This document shows positions 18,571 to 29,549 of a stretch of 64,000 nt of DNA, piece by piece. The DNA lies in NCBI GenBank assembly GCA_004014935.1, contig CP025323.1, positions 806,001 to 870,000 of the forward strand. The letters are read 5' to 3'. The notes beneath the pieces are model-generated. The model made no database searches, had not been told where the DNA came from, and saw nothing but the letters and a program-made list of their open reading frames with translations. The translations under genes and the position numbers were made by a program. The DNA is from Saccharomycopsis malanga. Its lineage: Eukaryota; Ascomycota; Saccharomycetes; Ascoideales; Saccharomycopsidaceae. Within the stretch, counting starts at the first letter, position 1, and every line of letters starts with the position of its first letter.

Positions 18571-21500
18571 TTAATCACCACTATAAGTACCTCCCTCCAC
18601 TTCTCTTCTGGTTTTGAGCAATTCCTGTTCCTGTTTTTCTCTTTCTTGCTCCTGCTTTGTTCTCAACTCTAACTGCCTCTGTCTTTCTCTAGAGATTTTC
18701 TCCTGTGCGCGGTTGAAAGACGCAATGTAGCTTTCGTTCAAAGAGTTGGTATCGTTTGGCAAAGGCAAGGCTGATGGTCTTTGGGCCAAACTTTGTTGGA
18801 AGGCAGATTTGCCCAACTTACGAGCGGTCACTAATTCGCTAACCTTTGGAATTCCGGTTCTGGACAAGTCTGCTCCTGCTAAGCCAGTTTCTGTGCCTTC
18901 CGTAGATCCATCAGGAGAGGCTGTAATGTACTGCTGATTCAAGATGTGATTACGAAGGTTCTGAGTGAACGAGGAGTTGCCTCCCGAACGCGCAAGTCTT
19001 CTCAATTGTTGCATGTTGTGGACACAGCGGTTAATGGTCTGTATCAACAAGTTTGCATTCAAAGGCTTGGAAAGATACTCGTCCATCTGAGCTTGTAAGC
19101 ATTTTTCCCTGTCACCCAACATGGCGTGGGCTGTCAAGGCAATGATAGGCAAGCGGTGTCTATAAGTTTTCTTTTCCCATTCTCTAATCTTTGCGGTGGC
19201 CTCGAATCCTGAAGCCACAGGCATCTGCACATCCATTAAAATTACGTCGTATTCCTTGGTTGTCACTGCCTCGTAAGCCTGCAAACCGTTCTCTACCACA
19301 GTAACCTTGTGGCCGTTCTTTTTCAAGATCCGAGTGGCCAACTTCTGGTTGACGATGTTGTCCTCTGCTAGCAAGACGTTGTAAGAAAGTGTACCGTCTG
19401 CATTTGGAGGGTTGCTACGTGATTCCAATGCTGGTTTTAAAATACTGGCCAAGTCACTTGCAGAACATGGGGTGCTTCCATAAGCACTGATACCCAAATC
19501 TAGACAAACTCTCATATTGACCGAAAGAGAAGGATGCAACAAGACAATTGGGATGTATTTCACGTCTGAAAGCAACCGCAACTGCTCTGCGGCTTCCATT
19601 GAGTCGATCATGATTATGTCGTGACGGAAAGGATTGGATTTCTTCACTTCTTCGATGTTTCTTGCCAAGGTTGTTTTAAATGTCAAATCCTGGATAGCTT
19701 TTTCAATCCCTTTTACCTCTTCGTCGGTGTGATCGAAACAGATCAACAAAATGTTTGGAGCATTGAACGGCAACAATCCTTCAATCTGGCGTTCTAATTG
19801 AACAACCGCTGGTTTCACAGCAATGGTGAAATAGAACTGAGAGCCTTGGTTATACTTAGAGGTCACCCAGATGTCTCCTCCCATCAAATCAATCAACTGT
19901 TTAGAAATGGACAAACCCAAGCCAGTACCACCAAACTTTCTGGTTGTCGAGCCGTCCGCCTGACAGAAAGTGTCGAAAATAACACCCAACTTATCCTCCT
20001 CTATGCCAATACCGGTATCTGCGACGCAAAACTCTAGAAGAAACTTGCCCTCATCCTCGTCGGGGTTCTCGTTTTCCGTCTCGTTAGCAGCAGTGTTTTT
20101 CACAGGACCAATAAGATTGTTGCTAGGATACTTCTTTTTAACAAACGGACGTTTACGAACAGACAACGAAACACCTCCAGCACTAGTGAATTTTATAGCA
20201 TTGCCAACCAAGTTCAAAATCACTTGTCGCAATCTGAACGAATCACCAATCAAGTTATCAGCAAAGGTGTTGTCACAATGATAGACAAGATCCAATTGGC
20301 GTTCAATGGCTTTGACAGCCATAGTCTTTAATGCACCAAACACGGTTCCTCGCAAACTAAAATCGATCTGTTCGACAGTCATTCTGTTGGCTTCGATTTT
20401 AGAAATATCCAAAATGTCGTCGATGATGGTCAACAAGGAATTGGCCAAGTTGTACACAATCGATAACATTTCCCGTTGATACTGTGTCAACTGTGTGTCC
20501 AACGTTAACTGAGTCATGCCAATGATACCGTTCATAGGGGTTCTGATCTCGTGCGACATGTTGGCCAAAAACTCAGACTTGGACCGGTTGGCCAACTCGG
20601 CAGCTTCTCTGGCAGCGGTGTTTCTCTGGATCGACTCTCTCAAGTTCAACACCATCTGATTGATTTTGGTCTTCAAGGCATCCATTTCACCCGAGGCCTC
20701 CACGGTGATGAACCGTGTAAAGTCACCGTCGGTGGCAGCAGCTGTAATCTGAGCAAAAGCTCTAACCTGGGTGGTCAAATTAGCGGCCATGGTGTTAACA
20801 TTTGTAGTGATTTCTTTCCATAGACCATCGACGTCACTCACCTGGGCCTGTACACCTAGTTTACCATCGATACCGACATCCTTGGCAACTCTTGTAACCT
20901 CTGAAGCAAATACTTGCAAAGAATCCACCATCTTATTGATAGTGTTTTTCAACTCTAGAATTTCGCCCTCTGCCTGAACCTCGATTTTCTGAGACAAATC
21001 ACCATGAGCAACAGCAGTGGTGACTGTGGCGATGGATCTCACTTGATTGGTTAGATTGGCAGCCATAATGTTAACATTTGTGGTGACAGCTTTCCAAGCA
21101 CCCTCGACATCTTGGACATTGGCCTGGCCACCCAATATACCTTTAGTGCCGACCTCTGTAGCTAAAGTGGTGACTTCGAGAGCAAAGTTCTGCAAACGAT
21201 CCACCATCTGGTTGATGGTCATCTTCAACTGTAAAATCTCACCTTTACAACTGGCCGTCACTTTCTTGGACAAGTCACCATTAGCAACAGCAGTTGTCAC
21301 GTTGGCAATGTTTCTCACCTGATCTGTTAAATTTGTAGCCATGGCATTCACATTGTCTGTCAACTCTTTCCATATACCTTCAACACCTTTGATTCTGGCC
21401 TGGCCTCCCAACATACCTTCTACACCAGTGTCTCTGGCAACCTTGGTGACCTCTATAGCGAACGTCCGCAACTGGTCCACCATTGTATTGATGGTATTCT

Positions 21501-22527
21501 GGAAAAGTAGAATCTCACCTTGAGCATGTACATTAATCTTTCTGGACAAGTCGCCCTTGGCTACAGCACTAGTGACATCTGCGATTTCTCTCACCTGATT
21601 GGTCAAATTCAAGGCCATGATATTCACATTGTCTGTTAGAGAACGCCAGATGCCTACAGTACCATCGTTTTTTGCCTGGCCACCCAAAACACCATTGGCA
21701 ACCTCATTGGCAACCTTGGTGACCTCCACTGCAAACGTGTTCAACTGTTTCATCATGGTATTGATGGTGGTTTTCACCTTGAGGATCTCTGGATCCGACT
21801 CCACATTGTGGATTTGGACCTTTTTAGACAAGTCTCCCATGGCAACAGATATCACAACCGTGCCTATTTCAGAAAGAGCCTGCTTGAAAGCCTTGTTGGC
21901 CTTCTTGGAACGCTTGAGCTCATCATACAACTGAATAATTTTGATCTTCAAAAGATTCGTGTCGTTCACATTGTCCAAATCCTCAATAGGATCTTTCTCA
22001 ATGATCGAATCAACACTTTTCGCCACCAACTGGTCTGTGATGACATCTACAACCTGTGTGGCTGGCGGCGACACACTTCCACTACGGCGCGTGCTGGTTA
22101 TAATAACCTCGTCTGATTTGGTCTTGGTAGGCGTAATGAGAATCCCAGCATCACTGCCATAAGTATATTCCTCATCATCACCGTGGTTATGATGTGAGTT
22201 GTTGTTGAAATGGTTCTTGGAATTACTGTTATACCGATAATGGTAGCCTTTATACGTATTTAAGTCTATTTGCTTTTTCAAGGCCAGGTTCTTTTGCTCA
22301 AGACGCGAGATCTCCTTCTGCTTGATCACCGAATCGTTATTGACAATCACCAACTCCTCCTTTAGCTTGGAGATGTCGCGCTTGAGAGTACTATTGTCGA
22401 TTCTTAAGGCATCGATATCTCTAGTAAGCGCATTGACATAGTTAAGAAGGTCAATCCGGAAAAAGTCACTGCTCTCTTTGAGCTGGGAGAACTTTGACGG
22501 GTCTTGCAAAATAGGCAAGAAATCCAT
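18571..22527 (-). CDS. NIK1: Group III hybrid histidine kinase
   Basis: A 1318-residue soluble osmosensing hybrid kinase that feeds the Ypd1-Ssk1/Hog1 phosphorelay and is the target of phenylpyrrole and dicarboximide fungicides in fungi. A predicted coiled coil (about 35-95) and an Asn/His-rich stretch precede five HAMP-type repeats of about 92 residues (about 215-645: N-x-M-A-x-N-L-T-x-Q-V-R, G-D-L-S-x-K-I). The phosphoacceptor is H659 in MSHEIRTP, followed by the N box, the G boxes (DTGIGI, GGTGLGL) and a receiver domain with D1099 in ILMDVQMP. As I recall Candida albicans Nik1 (1081 residues), this one has about 145 extra N-terminal residues and a longer Gln/Arg/Glu-rich C-terminus. It contains only one in-frame CTG (22287-22285). 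Confidence 0.97.
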   Translation of the reverse strand: MDFLPILQDPSKFSQLKESSDFFRIDLLNYVNALTRDIDALRIDNSTLKRDISKLKEELVIVNNDSVIKQKEISRLEQKNLALKKQIDLNTYKGYHYRYNSNSKNHFNNNSHHNHGDDEEYTYGSDAGILITPTKTKSDEVIITSTRRSGSVSPPATQVVDVITDQLVAKSVDSIIEKDPIEDLDNVNDTNLLKIKIIQLYDELKRSKKANKAFKQALSEIGTVVISVAMGDLSKKVQIHNVESDPEILKVKTTINTMMKQLNTFAVEVTKVANEVANGVLGGQAKNDGTVGIWRSLTDNVNIMALNLTNQVREIADVTSAVAKGDLSRKINVHAQGEILLFQNTINTMVDQLRTFAIEVTKVARDTGVEGMLGGQARIKGVEGIWKELTDNVNAMATNLTDQVRNIANVTTAVANGDLSKKVTASCKGEILQLKMTINQMVDRLQNFALEVTTLATEVGTKGILGGQANVQDVEGAWKAVTTNVNIMAANLTNQVRSIATVTTAVAHGDLSQKIEVQAEGEILELKNTINKMVDSLQVFASEVTRVAKDVGIDGKLGVQAQVSDVDGLWKEITTNVNTMAANLTTQVRAFAQITAAATDGDFTRFITVEASGEMDALKTKINQMVLNLRESIQRNTAAREAAELANRSKSEFLANMSHEIRTPMNGIIGMTQLTLDTQLTQYQREMLSIVYNLANSLLTIIDDILDISKIEANRMTVEQIDFSLRGTVFGALKTMAVKAIERQLDLVYHCDNTFADNLIGDSFRLRQVILNLVGNAIKFTSAGGVSLSVRKRPFVKKKYPSNNLIGPVKNTAANETENENPDEDEGKFLLEFCVADTGIGIEEDKLGVIFDTFCQADGSTTRKFGGTGLGLSISKQLIDLMGGDIWVTSKYNQGSQFYFTIAVKPAVVQLERQIEGLLPFNAPNILLICFDHTDEEVKGIEKAIQDLTFKTTLARNIEEVKKSNPFRHDIIMIDSMEAAEQLRLLSDVKYIPIVLLHPSLSVNMRVCLDLGISAYGSTPCSASDLASILKPALESRSNPPNADGTLSYNVLLAEDNIVNQKLATRILKKNGHKVTVVENGLQAYEAVTTKEYDVILMDVQMPVASGFEATAKIREWEKKTYRHRLPIIALTAHAMLGDREKCLQAQMDEYLSKPLNANLLIQTINRCVHNMQQLRRLARSGGNSSFTQNLRNHILNQQYITASPDGSTEGTETGLAGADLSRTGIPKVSELVTARKLGKSAFQQSLAQRPSALPLPNDTNSLNESYIASFNRAQEKISRERQRQLELRTKQEQEREKQEQELLKTRREVEGGTYSGD

Positions 22528-23774
22528 TTTGTTAATGGGTGTGGTTATGATGTTTTTGGACTGAATTTTCGGTCGAGTATTTTCGGTACTTGGTGGTTGG
22601 TTTTCTATATTTGGATTCAGAGTGCTGGTGAGGTTTGGTCACACTCTAAAATGATCAGATCTATGTTTATAAAAATAATAAATAGAGATCCATGAATCTT
22701 GTTCAACGAACAGCAAAGAACGACAGTATAAACGTGCAAAAGCAGCCAGTAATAAGAGGAAGTAAGTAACAGCGGCGCACAGCACTCTGATATCAGTCTA
22801 GGGGGCTATAGGCTATAGCTAAACTGTGTTTACTCTCAAATCGGCTTTCTTTTTTGAGGTCTTGGGGATATCAAGGCTCAATTTTTTTCCATATTGGACG
22901 TAAAAATAGAAGGCGCGGGTTCGTAACACCCTGACGTAATGGTCGAGATTTCGCACCCGACAGATGGATGGTTATCAAGTGATGTGTATAATGGGAAGAG
23001 AGGGTATATTACAATAGTTTACGAGAAGTGGTCTTAAGCAAGGGGCACACAAGTTTGATGGACATCGTGAGTGGCACACGGCTGAATGAATCCGAATTAA
23101 GAACGTAGACATGGCTCAAGCCCAGATTTGACTGGACACTATTCAAGTACTCTAGTGTAGCCCGCTAACTCTTTTTGTATGAAACTTTCAAGTAGATGTC
23201 GTTTCTATAAATAGCTACCAGAGCTTAAATTTACAGCAAAAATGGTGTCAGACAGTTAAAGTTGTGGAGTGATTTCTACCAGAAATGTTGAAACTGTCTG
23301 TAATAATGGTAGTCCATAAATAGTTTCGAAGTGTGTTCTAGTTTTGCCATGAAAATTGTAAGCATAATACCACAGAATCTTCAGGGGTTGTTAGTAAGAG
23401 ATGAACCAAGGAGAGTAAGACTGAGCAAAAAGACAAAACTAGGGAACGCTAGTAAACCTTGACTCAACAAAAAATATCAAGTGCAGTATACTGAATATAT
23501 ATATTTTTATCAAGCAAAATTAAAAATAACTTTAATGATAATTTAATGATCAACCAGTTCGATGTCACATTCTACAAGCTTCGCAGAACTGAAATTGAAA
23601 TCTAGAATTGAAATGCTTTTCACCTTAATTGTATATATTTCAAGAAGAAAACCTGAATGAACTGAACAGAATTTTCTGCAATTATGGGGTATAACATAAA
23701 AGTGATCTGAGGAACTGTCAAAAGCAAGGATTGCAATAGTTTCAAAAAATACATTGCATCATTGAACAGTTTAA
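22528..23774. other. Intergenic region upstream of NIK1
   Basis: A 1.25-kb region between the NIK1 start and the 3' end of the aspartyl protease gene. A TGACGTAA (CRE/Sko1-like) octamer lies at 22932-22939, about 405 bp from NIK1; this is suggestive only because the HOG pathway uses such sites. Otherwise it is AT-rich with a short palindrome-like GGCTATAGGCTATAGC at about 22804. No gene is seen. Confidence 0.4.
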
Positions 23775-25190
23775 TTACAACAGAACCAACCTGGAGCTAT
23801 TGTTATATTGGACTTGTGCTAAGGAAACAGTGTTTTCTTCCAAGTCTATGAAAGTATAAGCCGACCTTAAAAACACGTCGCCCAAGATGAGAGTGTTATC
23901 TACATTTTGCTGTACTGCCACCTGGCATTGTTGGATACCATCAATCTTGAGATAACTGCCATCTGTCATGGTAACGTTGAGCAACATGTTGCTGTAAGGA
24001 ACTGAAATAGTAACGTCTTTGAAATGGAAATCCAATGGAAAATGACCATCATTTGCACCAGTGGTATTGAATTTTTTTTTGTTTTCGCAAGGAGCAAGGT
24101 AAAGACCATACTGTTGGTTAAAGGTACCAAATTGGGAACTCAAGCCATCATAAATACTGCTTGGCACGCTAAGTAATGTGGTGCCGGTATCTACCAATGC
24201 CAGGAAAGGTCCTGCGCTGTTATTGGTCTGGTAATTGTCACCACTAGACAACCCATCAAGCTCTATGAATATACCTGTATAATTTGACATTTCCTGGCCA
24301 GCATCGTTCTTCTTGAGTATAGGCAATGCCTGCAATGCACCATTGTACTTGTCCTCGTCAATAGCGCCAAAGACAAGTTGTCCACTGGCAGAGTTTTCCG
24401 TATCTAGATATATAGAGTAGGCAGCCTTATTTATGATGCCGTTGCTTTTGAGCAAGAACGGGAGGTTCTCATACTTGTGGGCGACATTCTGATCGTTTAC
24501 ATAACCAATTCCTAATACGCCGCGACCAGCAGTATTGTTGGTAGCTACTGCAAACGTGGTGTTAGGAAGCTCAATGCTACCAAGTCTCACTGTGTCACGA
24601 ACCAAGTAACCTGTCACCAGTGTTCCGTCGCCATACCGGATATTGAAGTCTTCGGTGGTGTTCTCGCAGGTTTTTGAGACCGAGACGTCGTATTCGCCAT
24701 AGTTTGATGCGGTGGATGAGGCAGAAGTATAAGAGTTGGGTGCAGGAAGCCACATGTCAGAAGACCCTGTGTCAATCTGAAGCTCAACATCTTGACAAGG
24801 TTCGCTTCCTACGCAGAAGTTTGCACTGTATAAATACTTTTGGTTCTCGAGAGTCAACACTGTAGATTGCGTATTGTTAGCGGTACTGACCAAGCGGGTG
24901 CCGTTGGTCAAGACGTTCTTTTGACTGTATTTGCCAACACTTTTGTTGGAAATTTTATTTTTGGGTTTCTTATGTTTTTTATTGGTAATTGTTTTTGTCA
25001 TTTGAAGAATCACTGCATTGTTTCCCTTTCTTCTAACCAACGCGAGATCTGATTTCTTTCTAAGGCCGTTGGCGTACTTTGTTTGAAATCCGCTTCTGCT
25101 ATATTTCTCAGCATATATAGGAAAAGATTCTGCAAAGTGTATCATCAAACTTGCCCCTATAAGAGCAACCAAAAAATTATCTTTCATCAT
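23775..25190 (-). CDS. Secreted aspartyl protease (Sap/yapsin-like)
   Basis: A 471-residue pepsin-family protease. A hydrophobic signal peptide covers about residues 5-22 (FLVALIGASLMIHFAES). A basic propeptide follows, with RRK at 53-55 and a lysine-rich run at 66-90, where Kex2-type processing is plausible. The two catalytic aspartates are D140 in DTGSSDMW and D334 in DTGTT. The flap loop has the CVGSEPC disulphide pair. Several N-x-S/T sites suggest glycosylation. The C-terminus ends without a Ser/Thr-rich tail or hydrophobic GPI signal, so the enzyme is probably released rather than wall-anchored. Two in-frame ATGs open the gene. It could be a Sap-type scavenging protease or a yapsin relative; the sequence does not decide the substrate. 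Confidence 0.92.
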   Translation of the reverse strand: MMKDNFLVALIGASLMIHFAESFPIYAEKYSRSGFQTKYANGLRKKSDLALVRRKGNNAVILQMTKTITNKKHKKPKNKISNKSVGKYSQKNVLTNGTRLVSTANNTQSTVLTLENQKYLYSANFCVGSEPCQDVELQIDTGSSDMWLPAPNSYTSASSTASNYGEYDVSVSKTCENTTEDFNIRYGDGTLVTGYLVRDTVRLGSIELPNTTFAVATNNTAGRGVLGIGYVNDQNVAHKYENLPFLLKSNGIINKAAYSIYLDTENSASGQLVFGAIDEDKYNGALQALPILKKNDAGQEMSNYTGIFIELDGLSSGDNYQTNNSAGPFLALVDTGTTLLSVPSSIYDGLSSQFGTFNQQYGLYLAPCENKKKFNTTGANDGHFPLDFHFKDVTISVPYSNMLLNVTMTDGSYLKIDGIQQCQVAVQQNVDNTLILGDVFLRSAYTFIDLEENTVSLAQVQYNNSSRLVLL

Positions 25191-25843
25191 GAGTTTTCAA
25201 AAGGCCTGTATACTGTTTCCTCTCTGATGTTGGGTGTATTTACTCCCCTGTGCAAACCTCTACTCTACAATAACATCATCACCACTTTACAAAACTACAA
25301 ACAGCACTTATTACACACTATATACTGCTAATCTAACCACTGCACTGCCCATAGCAAAGCTGCCAAGGTCTTTGATTCCTTTAAAACTCCCCCTCAACGG
25401 GCCGCCTCTTCATTATAGACACTTGGTTACGCGCCCTGGGTAATATCCATGATCCATTAACCAGGCGTGTTTAACAATATTGGCGATTTGAAGCATTTTC
25501 GGTAAGTATTAAGTGAGTATGAGGGTCCAGTGTTGGATAAAAGATCTTCGGAGGTGGCACTGGGAGTTGCATTAAGGTTTGAGGATGTAAATCTTGCAGG
25601 GTAGTTAGGATCCGTAGATTGTTTGAGTATTTTACTAAGACAGGCAATCAGCATTATTATGTTATCTCCCTTGTTAGGAGGAACAGACAACCCTGAGATA
25701 TGAAGAACAGTAAAGATTGTTACCAGTCTATATATTCATTGTCAAATGGAATCCTTACAGTATAACTGTAGTTTTCTTACTATTAATATGAAAATGATTG
25801 CTTTAGTAAATTTCTGTATATAAACAAACTTTAGTATCAAGTT
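25191..25843. other. Intergenic region upstream of the aspartyl protease
   Basis: 653 bp between the protease start and the 3' end of the first methyltransferase. I see no recognised element. A GGTAAGTATT stretch at 25501 recalled the U1 snRNA 5' end on the other strand but was rejected. Confidence 0.4.
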
Positions 25844-26800
25844 TTACTTCTTGCGGGCTAAAAAGTAGGCAGATGACCAGACAATCTTCAAAAGATCTTT
25901 TGTAGGATTGATCTTGAGTTTACGGATGAGCTCGTCGGCAAACAAATTGGCGACATCTTCACCAGGCGTAGCAGGCTTTCCATTCTGGTTCACGTACCCC
26001 GAGTATGAACTCCAGCTTCTCACATATCCCTTGTATTGTTCAACAGTCCACAATCTGGTCATTAACAACTTTTCAGTAGTGTAGGAGCTGCCTTGATTGC
26101 TGTTGGCCACGTCAAAACGATGCTCTACAATGTCTGCAAATAGAGAAGTGGGAATTTGAATCGTCCGGCACATGTCTCTCAAAATGCCTCGTCCTGGCTG
26201 CTCCCAAAAGGGGCCAAGATACCTATCATCCTGATAAGTGTACTTCTCGTAAATCTCGTTGTATACATTGGTGTCCACCGGGATGCTAGTCCGTGTTGCA
26301 TTTTCTTCTCTTTCCAAAGATACAAGCACTGGATCAACGTATATCCAGTAGGCCAAAGTTCCATGAGGTTTTAGCACTTTGAAAATCTCCTTGAAGGCTT
26401 GTTGATGGTTGAACCAGTGAACACACTGTGCTGCAGTGACAAGATCAATGGATTCTGGAGCAATATTTGCCAGTAGTTCAAGAGTTTCGGCATTTCCTTG
26501 GCGAAGTTCCACAACCTTGTAGTTATAATTGGTATCAGTGCTATTTCTCTTACTGTCAAGTATTTCATTGCCTTTTTCCACCATACGACTCCCAGGATCA
26601 ACCCCAATCACTTTTTGAAAATTGTATTTGGTTAATGGGAACGTCACTTGTCCAGTACCGCAGCCAATGTCCAAAGCAACAGAACTCTTTCCTTTCTGGC
26701 AATGCCATTTGACAATAAAATCAAGAAACGTCAATGGATAACTAGGACGCGATTGAGCATACGAGTCACTCGAGAAGTCTGTGCTTGAAAACTCCGCCAT
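25844..26800 (-). CDS. SAM-dependent methyltransferase (TMT1/CRG1-like), copy 1
   Basis: A class I SAM-dependent methyltransferase of about 318 residues, resembling S. cerevisiae Tmt1 (trans-aconitate methyltransferase) and Crg1 (which methylates cantharidin). Motif I is LDIGCGTGQVTFPL, the acidic residue after beta-2 is in GVDPGSRM, and TAAQCVHWF forms the motif after beta-4. I place the start at MAEFSSTDFSSDSYAQSRPSYP, because this aligns with the start of the next gene; an upstream in-frame ATG at 26887 would add 29 poorly conserved residues. It is tandem with a paralogue 344 bp away in the same orientation. Such enzymes often handle small toxic acids or drugs; the substrate is not readable here. 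Confidence 0.88.
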   Translation of the reverse strand: MAEFSSTDFSSDSYAQSRPSYPLTFLDFIVKWHCQKGKSSVALDIGCGTGQVTFPLTKYNFQKVIGVDPGSRMVEKGNEILDSKRNSTDTNYNYKVVELRQGNAETLELLANIAPESIDLVTAAQCVHWFNHQQAFKEIFKVLKPHGTLAYWIYVDPVLVSLEREENATRTSIPVDTNVYNEIYEKYTYQDDRYLGPFWEQPGRGILRDMCRTIQIPTSLFADIVEHRFDVANSNQGSSYTTEKLLMTRLWTVEQYKGYVRSWSSYSGYVNQNGKPATPGEDVANLFADELIRKLKINPTKDLLKIVWSSAYFLARKK

Positions 26801-27144
26801 TTTGAGGTTATTGCTCTGGTTTGCAACTTCTTTTGTAGTATCGAAGCTCCACGACACACTATTTATAAAAACTAGCAATGTCTTCAAAAATGAAATCTAG
26901 CTCACGTAGACTATAAACACTAGTAAGTTATCAATGGCTTTCCATCAACTAAATGACTGCTCAAAGCAACTCTCGGAGATGGTAATAATGCACCCCACAT
27001 GTCGTGAAAAATGTGCCGACTACACTGAATGATGGATAAAACGCCATATATTCAACAGATCTACATATGCTATATTTAGAACCTATGAAAGGGTCAGTGA
27101 TGATGAAAAGCTTGTAAAATTAAAATAGGAGAATAGATTGTAGA
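26801..27144. other. Spacer between the tandem methyltransferase genes
   Basis: 344 bp, AT-rich, holding the promoter of copy 1 and the 3' end of copy 2. No specific site is recognised. Confidence 0.4.
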
Positions 27145-28164
27145 TCACCGTCTCACAGCATAAAATTGTACGCTGGACCAGATAATTTGGAGCTCATCAT
27201 CCTCTGAGAGACCAAATTTGTCCTTGAGTTCCTTGGAAAAAGTGTCGGGAATATAGTTTTCTACATCGTCAAGATCTCCTTTGGCCCTATGATCCTCTAC
27301 AAACTTGTGGTAGGTGCTAAAACTCTTGATGTTGTTACGATAGTCCTGGAGTCTCCAGGTTCTGGCAATCACCAACTTTTCATCCCTATCGGTTTTCTTT
27401 AGATCCCCGGCTTTTGGATAATACCAATAACTTCTAATGTCCTTATATAGCGCCTCGGGAATCAGAATGGTCTTACAATGGGTCCGGAAGATGTTGCCTC
27501 CAGGATGCTCCCAGTATGGGCCCAAGTAGCGGTCGTCTTCAAACAAAAACTTTCTGTATATCGCAATGTACTCGTCATAATCGACAGTTTTCTCTTGCCC
27601 ATCAGAACCTTTAGCAGACACAATGATCGGATCAAGATAGAACCAGAACGCAAGTGACCCCAGAGGTTTCAATATCCTAGCAATCTCCTTAAAAGCCTCC
27701 TCATGACGAAACCAATGGAAACATTCGGCTCCGGTGACTAAGTCTACGGTCTGGTCTCCAAACACATTGGAGAGATCCTCGGCATATCCTTGAACAAATT
27801 CTAAATCGGACCCCGTACGAGTTCGCTGTTGAGCGAGTTCCTTACACTTTTTGATCATTCCCGCACTTGGGTCAACACCCACAACTCTTTCAAACACCAG
27901 GGAAAACCTTTCGCTCAAAGGAAACGTTACCTGGCCTGTACCACAACCCAAATCCACAACGGTTCCACCATGTCCGGTAGGTGATATCGAAGGTCTTCTT
28001 CCGTCATGACAGATGCTGCCAACAGGTATGCTAGTTCCTCCTGTTTTACCAGCCAAGTTTCTTAAATGCAATTCCACAATATGACTTATAAAAGACTGCG
28101 GATACGTAGGACGAAATTTGTCATAGTTGTCCGTAGAAAAGGTTGCCGTCAGATACTCTGTCAT
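27145..28164 (-). CDS. SAM-dependent methyltransferase (TMT1/CRG1-like), copy 2
   Basis: A 339-residue paralogue of the neighbouring methyltransferase. It shares the N-terminal S-T-D-N-Y-D-K-F-R-P-T-Y-P pattern, motif I LGCGTGQVTFPL, the GVDPSAGM segment, TGAECFHWF, and the DDRYLGPYWEHPG block. It differs by an insertion of about 18 residues rich in Gly, Ser and Pro just before motif I (about 37-60), which changes the lip of the SAM pocket entrance. The tandem arrangement indicates local duplication followed by divergence; identity looks moderate by eye, so the duplication is not recent. The substrate is unknown. Confidence 0.88.
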   Translation of the reverse strand: MTEYLTATFSTDNYDKFRPTYPQSFISHIVELHLRNLAGKTGGTSIPVGSICHDGRRPSISPTGHGGTVVDLGCGTGQVTFPLSERFSLVFERVVGVDPSAGMIKKCKELAQQRTRTGSDLEFVQGYAEDLSNVFGDQTVDLVTGAECFHWFRHEEAFKEIARILKPLGSLAFWFYLDPIIVSAKGSDGQEKTVDYDEYIAIYRKFLFEDDRYLGPYWEHPGGNIFRTHCKTILIPEALYKDIRSYWYYPKAGDLKKTDRDEKLVIARTWRLQDYRNNIKSFSTYHKFVEDHRAKGDLDDVENYIPDTFSKELKDKFGLSEDDELQIIWSSVQFYAVRR

Positions 28165-28517
28165 GTTGAAACTTCAAGGTCAAATTTTGAGGAATTACTT
28201 ATAACAGATCTACAGATATTTCCTACTAGTTGTTAGAAATATGAGTTAAAAACAATTGCTAGTTGCTATGTAAAAAGTGCTGCTTTCAAAGGATTGCACC
28301 AGCCTAAGATAAGTGAGACGTATCGTATTATTGTTAGTTATATAAGACGTTTTCGCTTTGCTCCGTTATCGGCCCTCTTTTCGGAATATCTCCGCATCGT
28401 AGTCTAAACTGTCAAGTTGCTTGCTATTGATTACTCTAACAAATTTGTTTATAACTAGAAATAAACATTTATATTTTATCAACTATTTAGTATGTATTCG
28501 ACGGCATTCGATAAACA
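28165..28517. other. Intergenic region, no recognised element
   Basis: 353 bp upstream of methyltransferase copy 2. I see nothing beyond AT-rich promoter-like sequence. Confidence 0.4.
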
Positions 28518-29549
28518 TCATTTTCGATAGCCAACAAACTGATTAATGTAAGATTGTTTTACCATATTTCCACACAACTTGGCGTAGGGATTGATTTTGC
28601 TGGCAAGTGATTTGGCAAGCTCGTCACCAAAAGCCCCAGATATAAACATGTAATGGCTTGCTTCTTCTTCATAAAAGTTTTTACTTTGCAAAAACACGTC
28701 CATTGACTCGTATGGTTCTTCTGTTAATCTCATATTACTCAAATGTTTTTCGATTTTTGCTGCTTTTATCAACAAAACAGATGCAAATTGTGAATAGGCC
28801 TGTTGCAAAACCTGTGCTTGTAGCTTAGATACATGATATCTTTTGATTCCATCTTCATCTTCCTGTGCTTCTGGTAAAGCCAATTGAACAGCTCGGTTTA
28901 ATAATCTGAAAACTTCTAGTTCTTTCTCTTTGATAGTGTTCGAGTATTTTGCTTCTTCGGAGCTAACTTCAGCCCTATCTTGCTGGGTGATTTCTAGTAG
29001 ATCACAGCGGATCAAAAGTCGCTTGGCATATGCCAAATTGTTGTGCACACTTGCATACAATGGCTGTTTACCTATTATTTCCTCAAACTTTTGAATACAT
29101 TCTTCTACCACCTTGCGTTCTGGAAGGTTTTCCCAGTTGTATAAGTCAATCTCGGAAACGCTTTCCTTGTAGCCACTCTTCTTGGTATTTTCAGAAACAG
29201 CACTAGTCCTCTCTCGTGTTCTTCCCCTTCCACAGCTTTTCTCAATGCTGTAGATGGCCTCTTTTTCAACATCAGAATATTCTTGTAACTCTTCAGAGCT
29301 GGTAACATGTCTATCTGGTGGAAGACTGTCCGAAATTATAATGTTGCTTGCTGTGTGGATTTCTTGAGAAATTTTTGGAGGCAAAAGTTCTTGGGCTTCT
29401 TCTGCCGTAGCACCATTGTCGCTGTCACTGACATGAACAGGACCTAGTGCTGACATAGGTAATAGTGACTCGGAGTTGAACAAAGTAGAAAGGATCCTCT
29501 TATCCTTCTTAGTAAGAGGTGGCATTTTATATTCAGTTTGACGGGACAT
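28518..29549 (-). CDS. TTC36-like tetratricopeptide protein (tentative)
   Basis: A 343-residue protein. The first 130 residues are hydrophilic, Ser/Glu-rich and probably disordered. From about residue 150 the sequence is helical with TPR character: P-L-Y-A-S-V-H-N-N-L-A-Y-A-K-R-L-L, then a long charged insert, then L-L-N-R-A-V-Q-L and a helix pair near 245-275. The C-terminus G-A-F-G-D-E-L-A-K...N-P-Y-A-K-L-C-G-N-M-V resembles the diagnostic end of the TTC36 family (NPYA-x-LCN-x-M). I assign the family on this motif only. An alternative start is M9 (MPPLTKKDKR). Its molecular role is unknown. Confidence 0.6.
   Translation of the reverse strand: MSRQTEYKMPPLTKKDKRILSTLFNSESLLPMSALGPVHVSDSDNGATAEEAQELLPPKISQEIHTASNIIISDSLPPDRHVTSSEELQEYSDVEKEAIYSIEKSCGRGRTRERTSAVSENTKKSGYKESVSEIDLYNWENLPERKVVEECIQKFEEIIGKQPLYASVHNNLAYAKRLLIRCDLLEITQQDRAEVSSEEAKYSNTIKEKELEVFRLLNRAVQLALPEAQEDEDGIKRYHVSKLQAQVLQQAYSQFASVLLIKAAKIEKHLSNMRLTEEPYESMDVFLQSKNFYEEEASHYMFISGAFGDELAKSLASKINPYAKLCGNMVKQSYINQFVGYRK

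Noticed and set aside
22932-22939. TGACGTAA as a Sko1/CRE site upstream of NIK1
   Set aside because: A single octamer about 405 bp from the start, with no second site; too weak to list as a regulatory feature.
25440-25512. Minus-strand AATACTTACC followed by a CCCAGGGCG stretch, recalling U1 snRNA
   Set aside because: The 5' end has G where U1 has T at position 10, the U1-70K loop (GATCANGAAG) is missing, and there is no Sm site in place. Probably chance.
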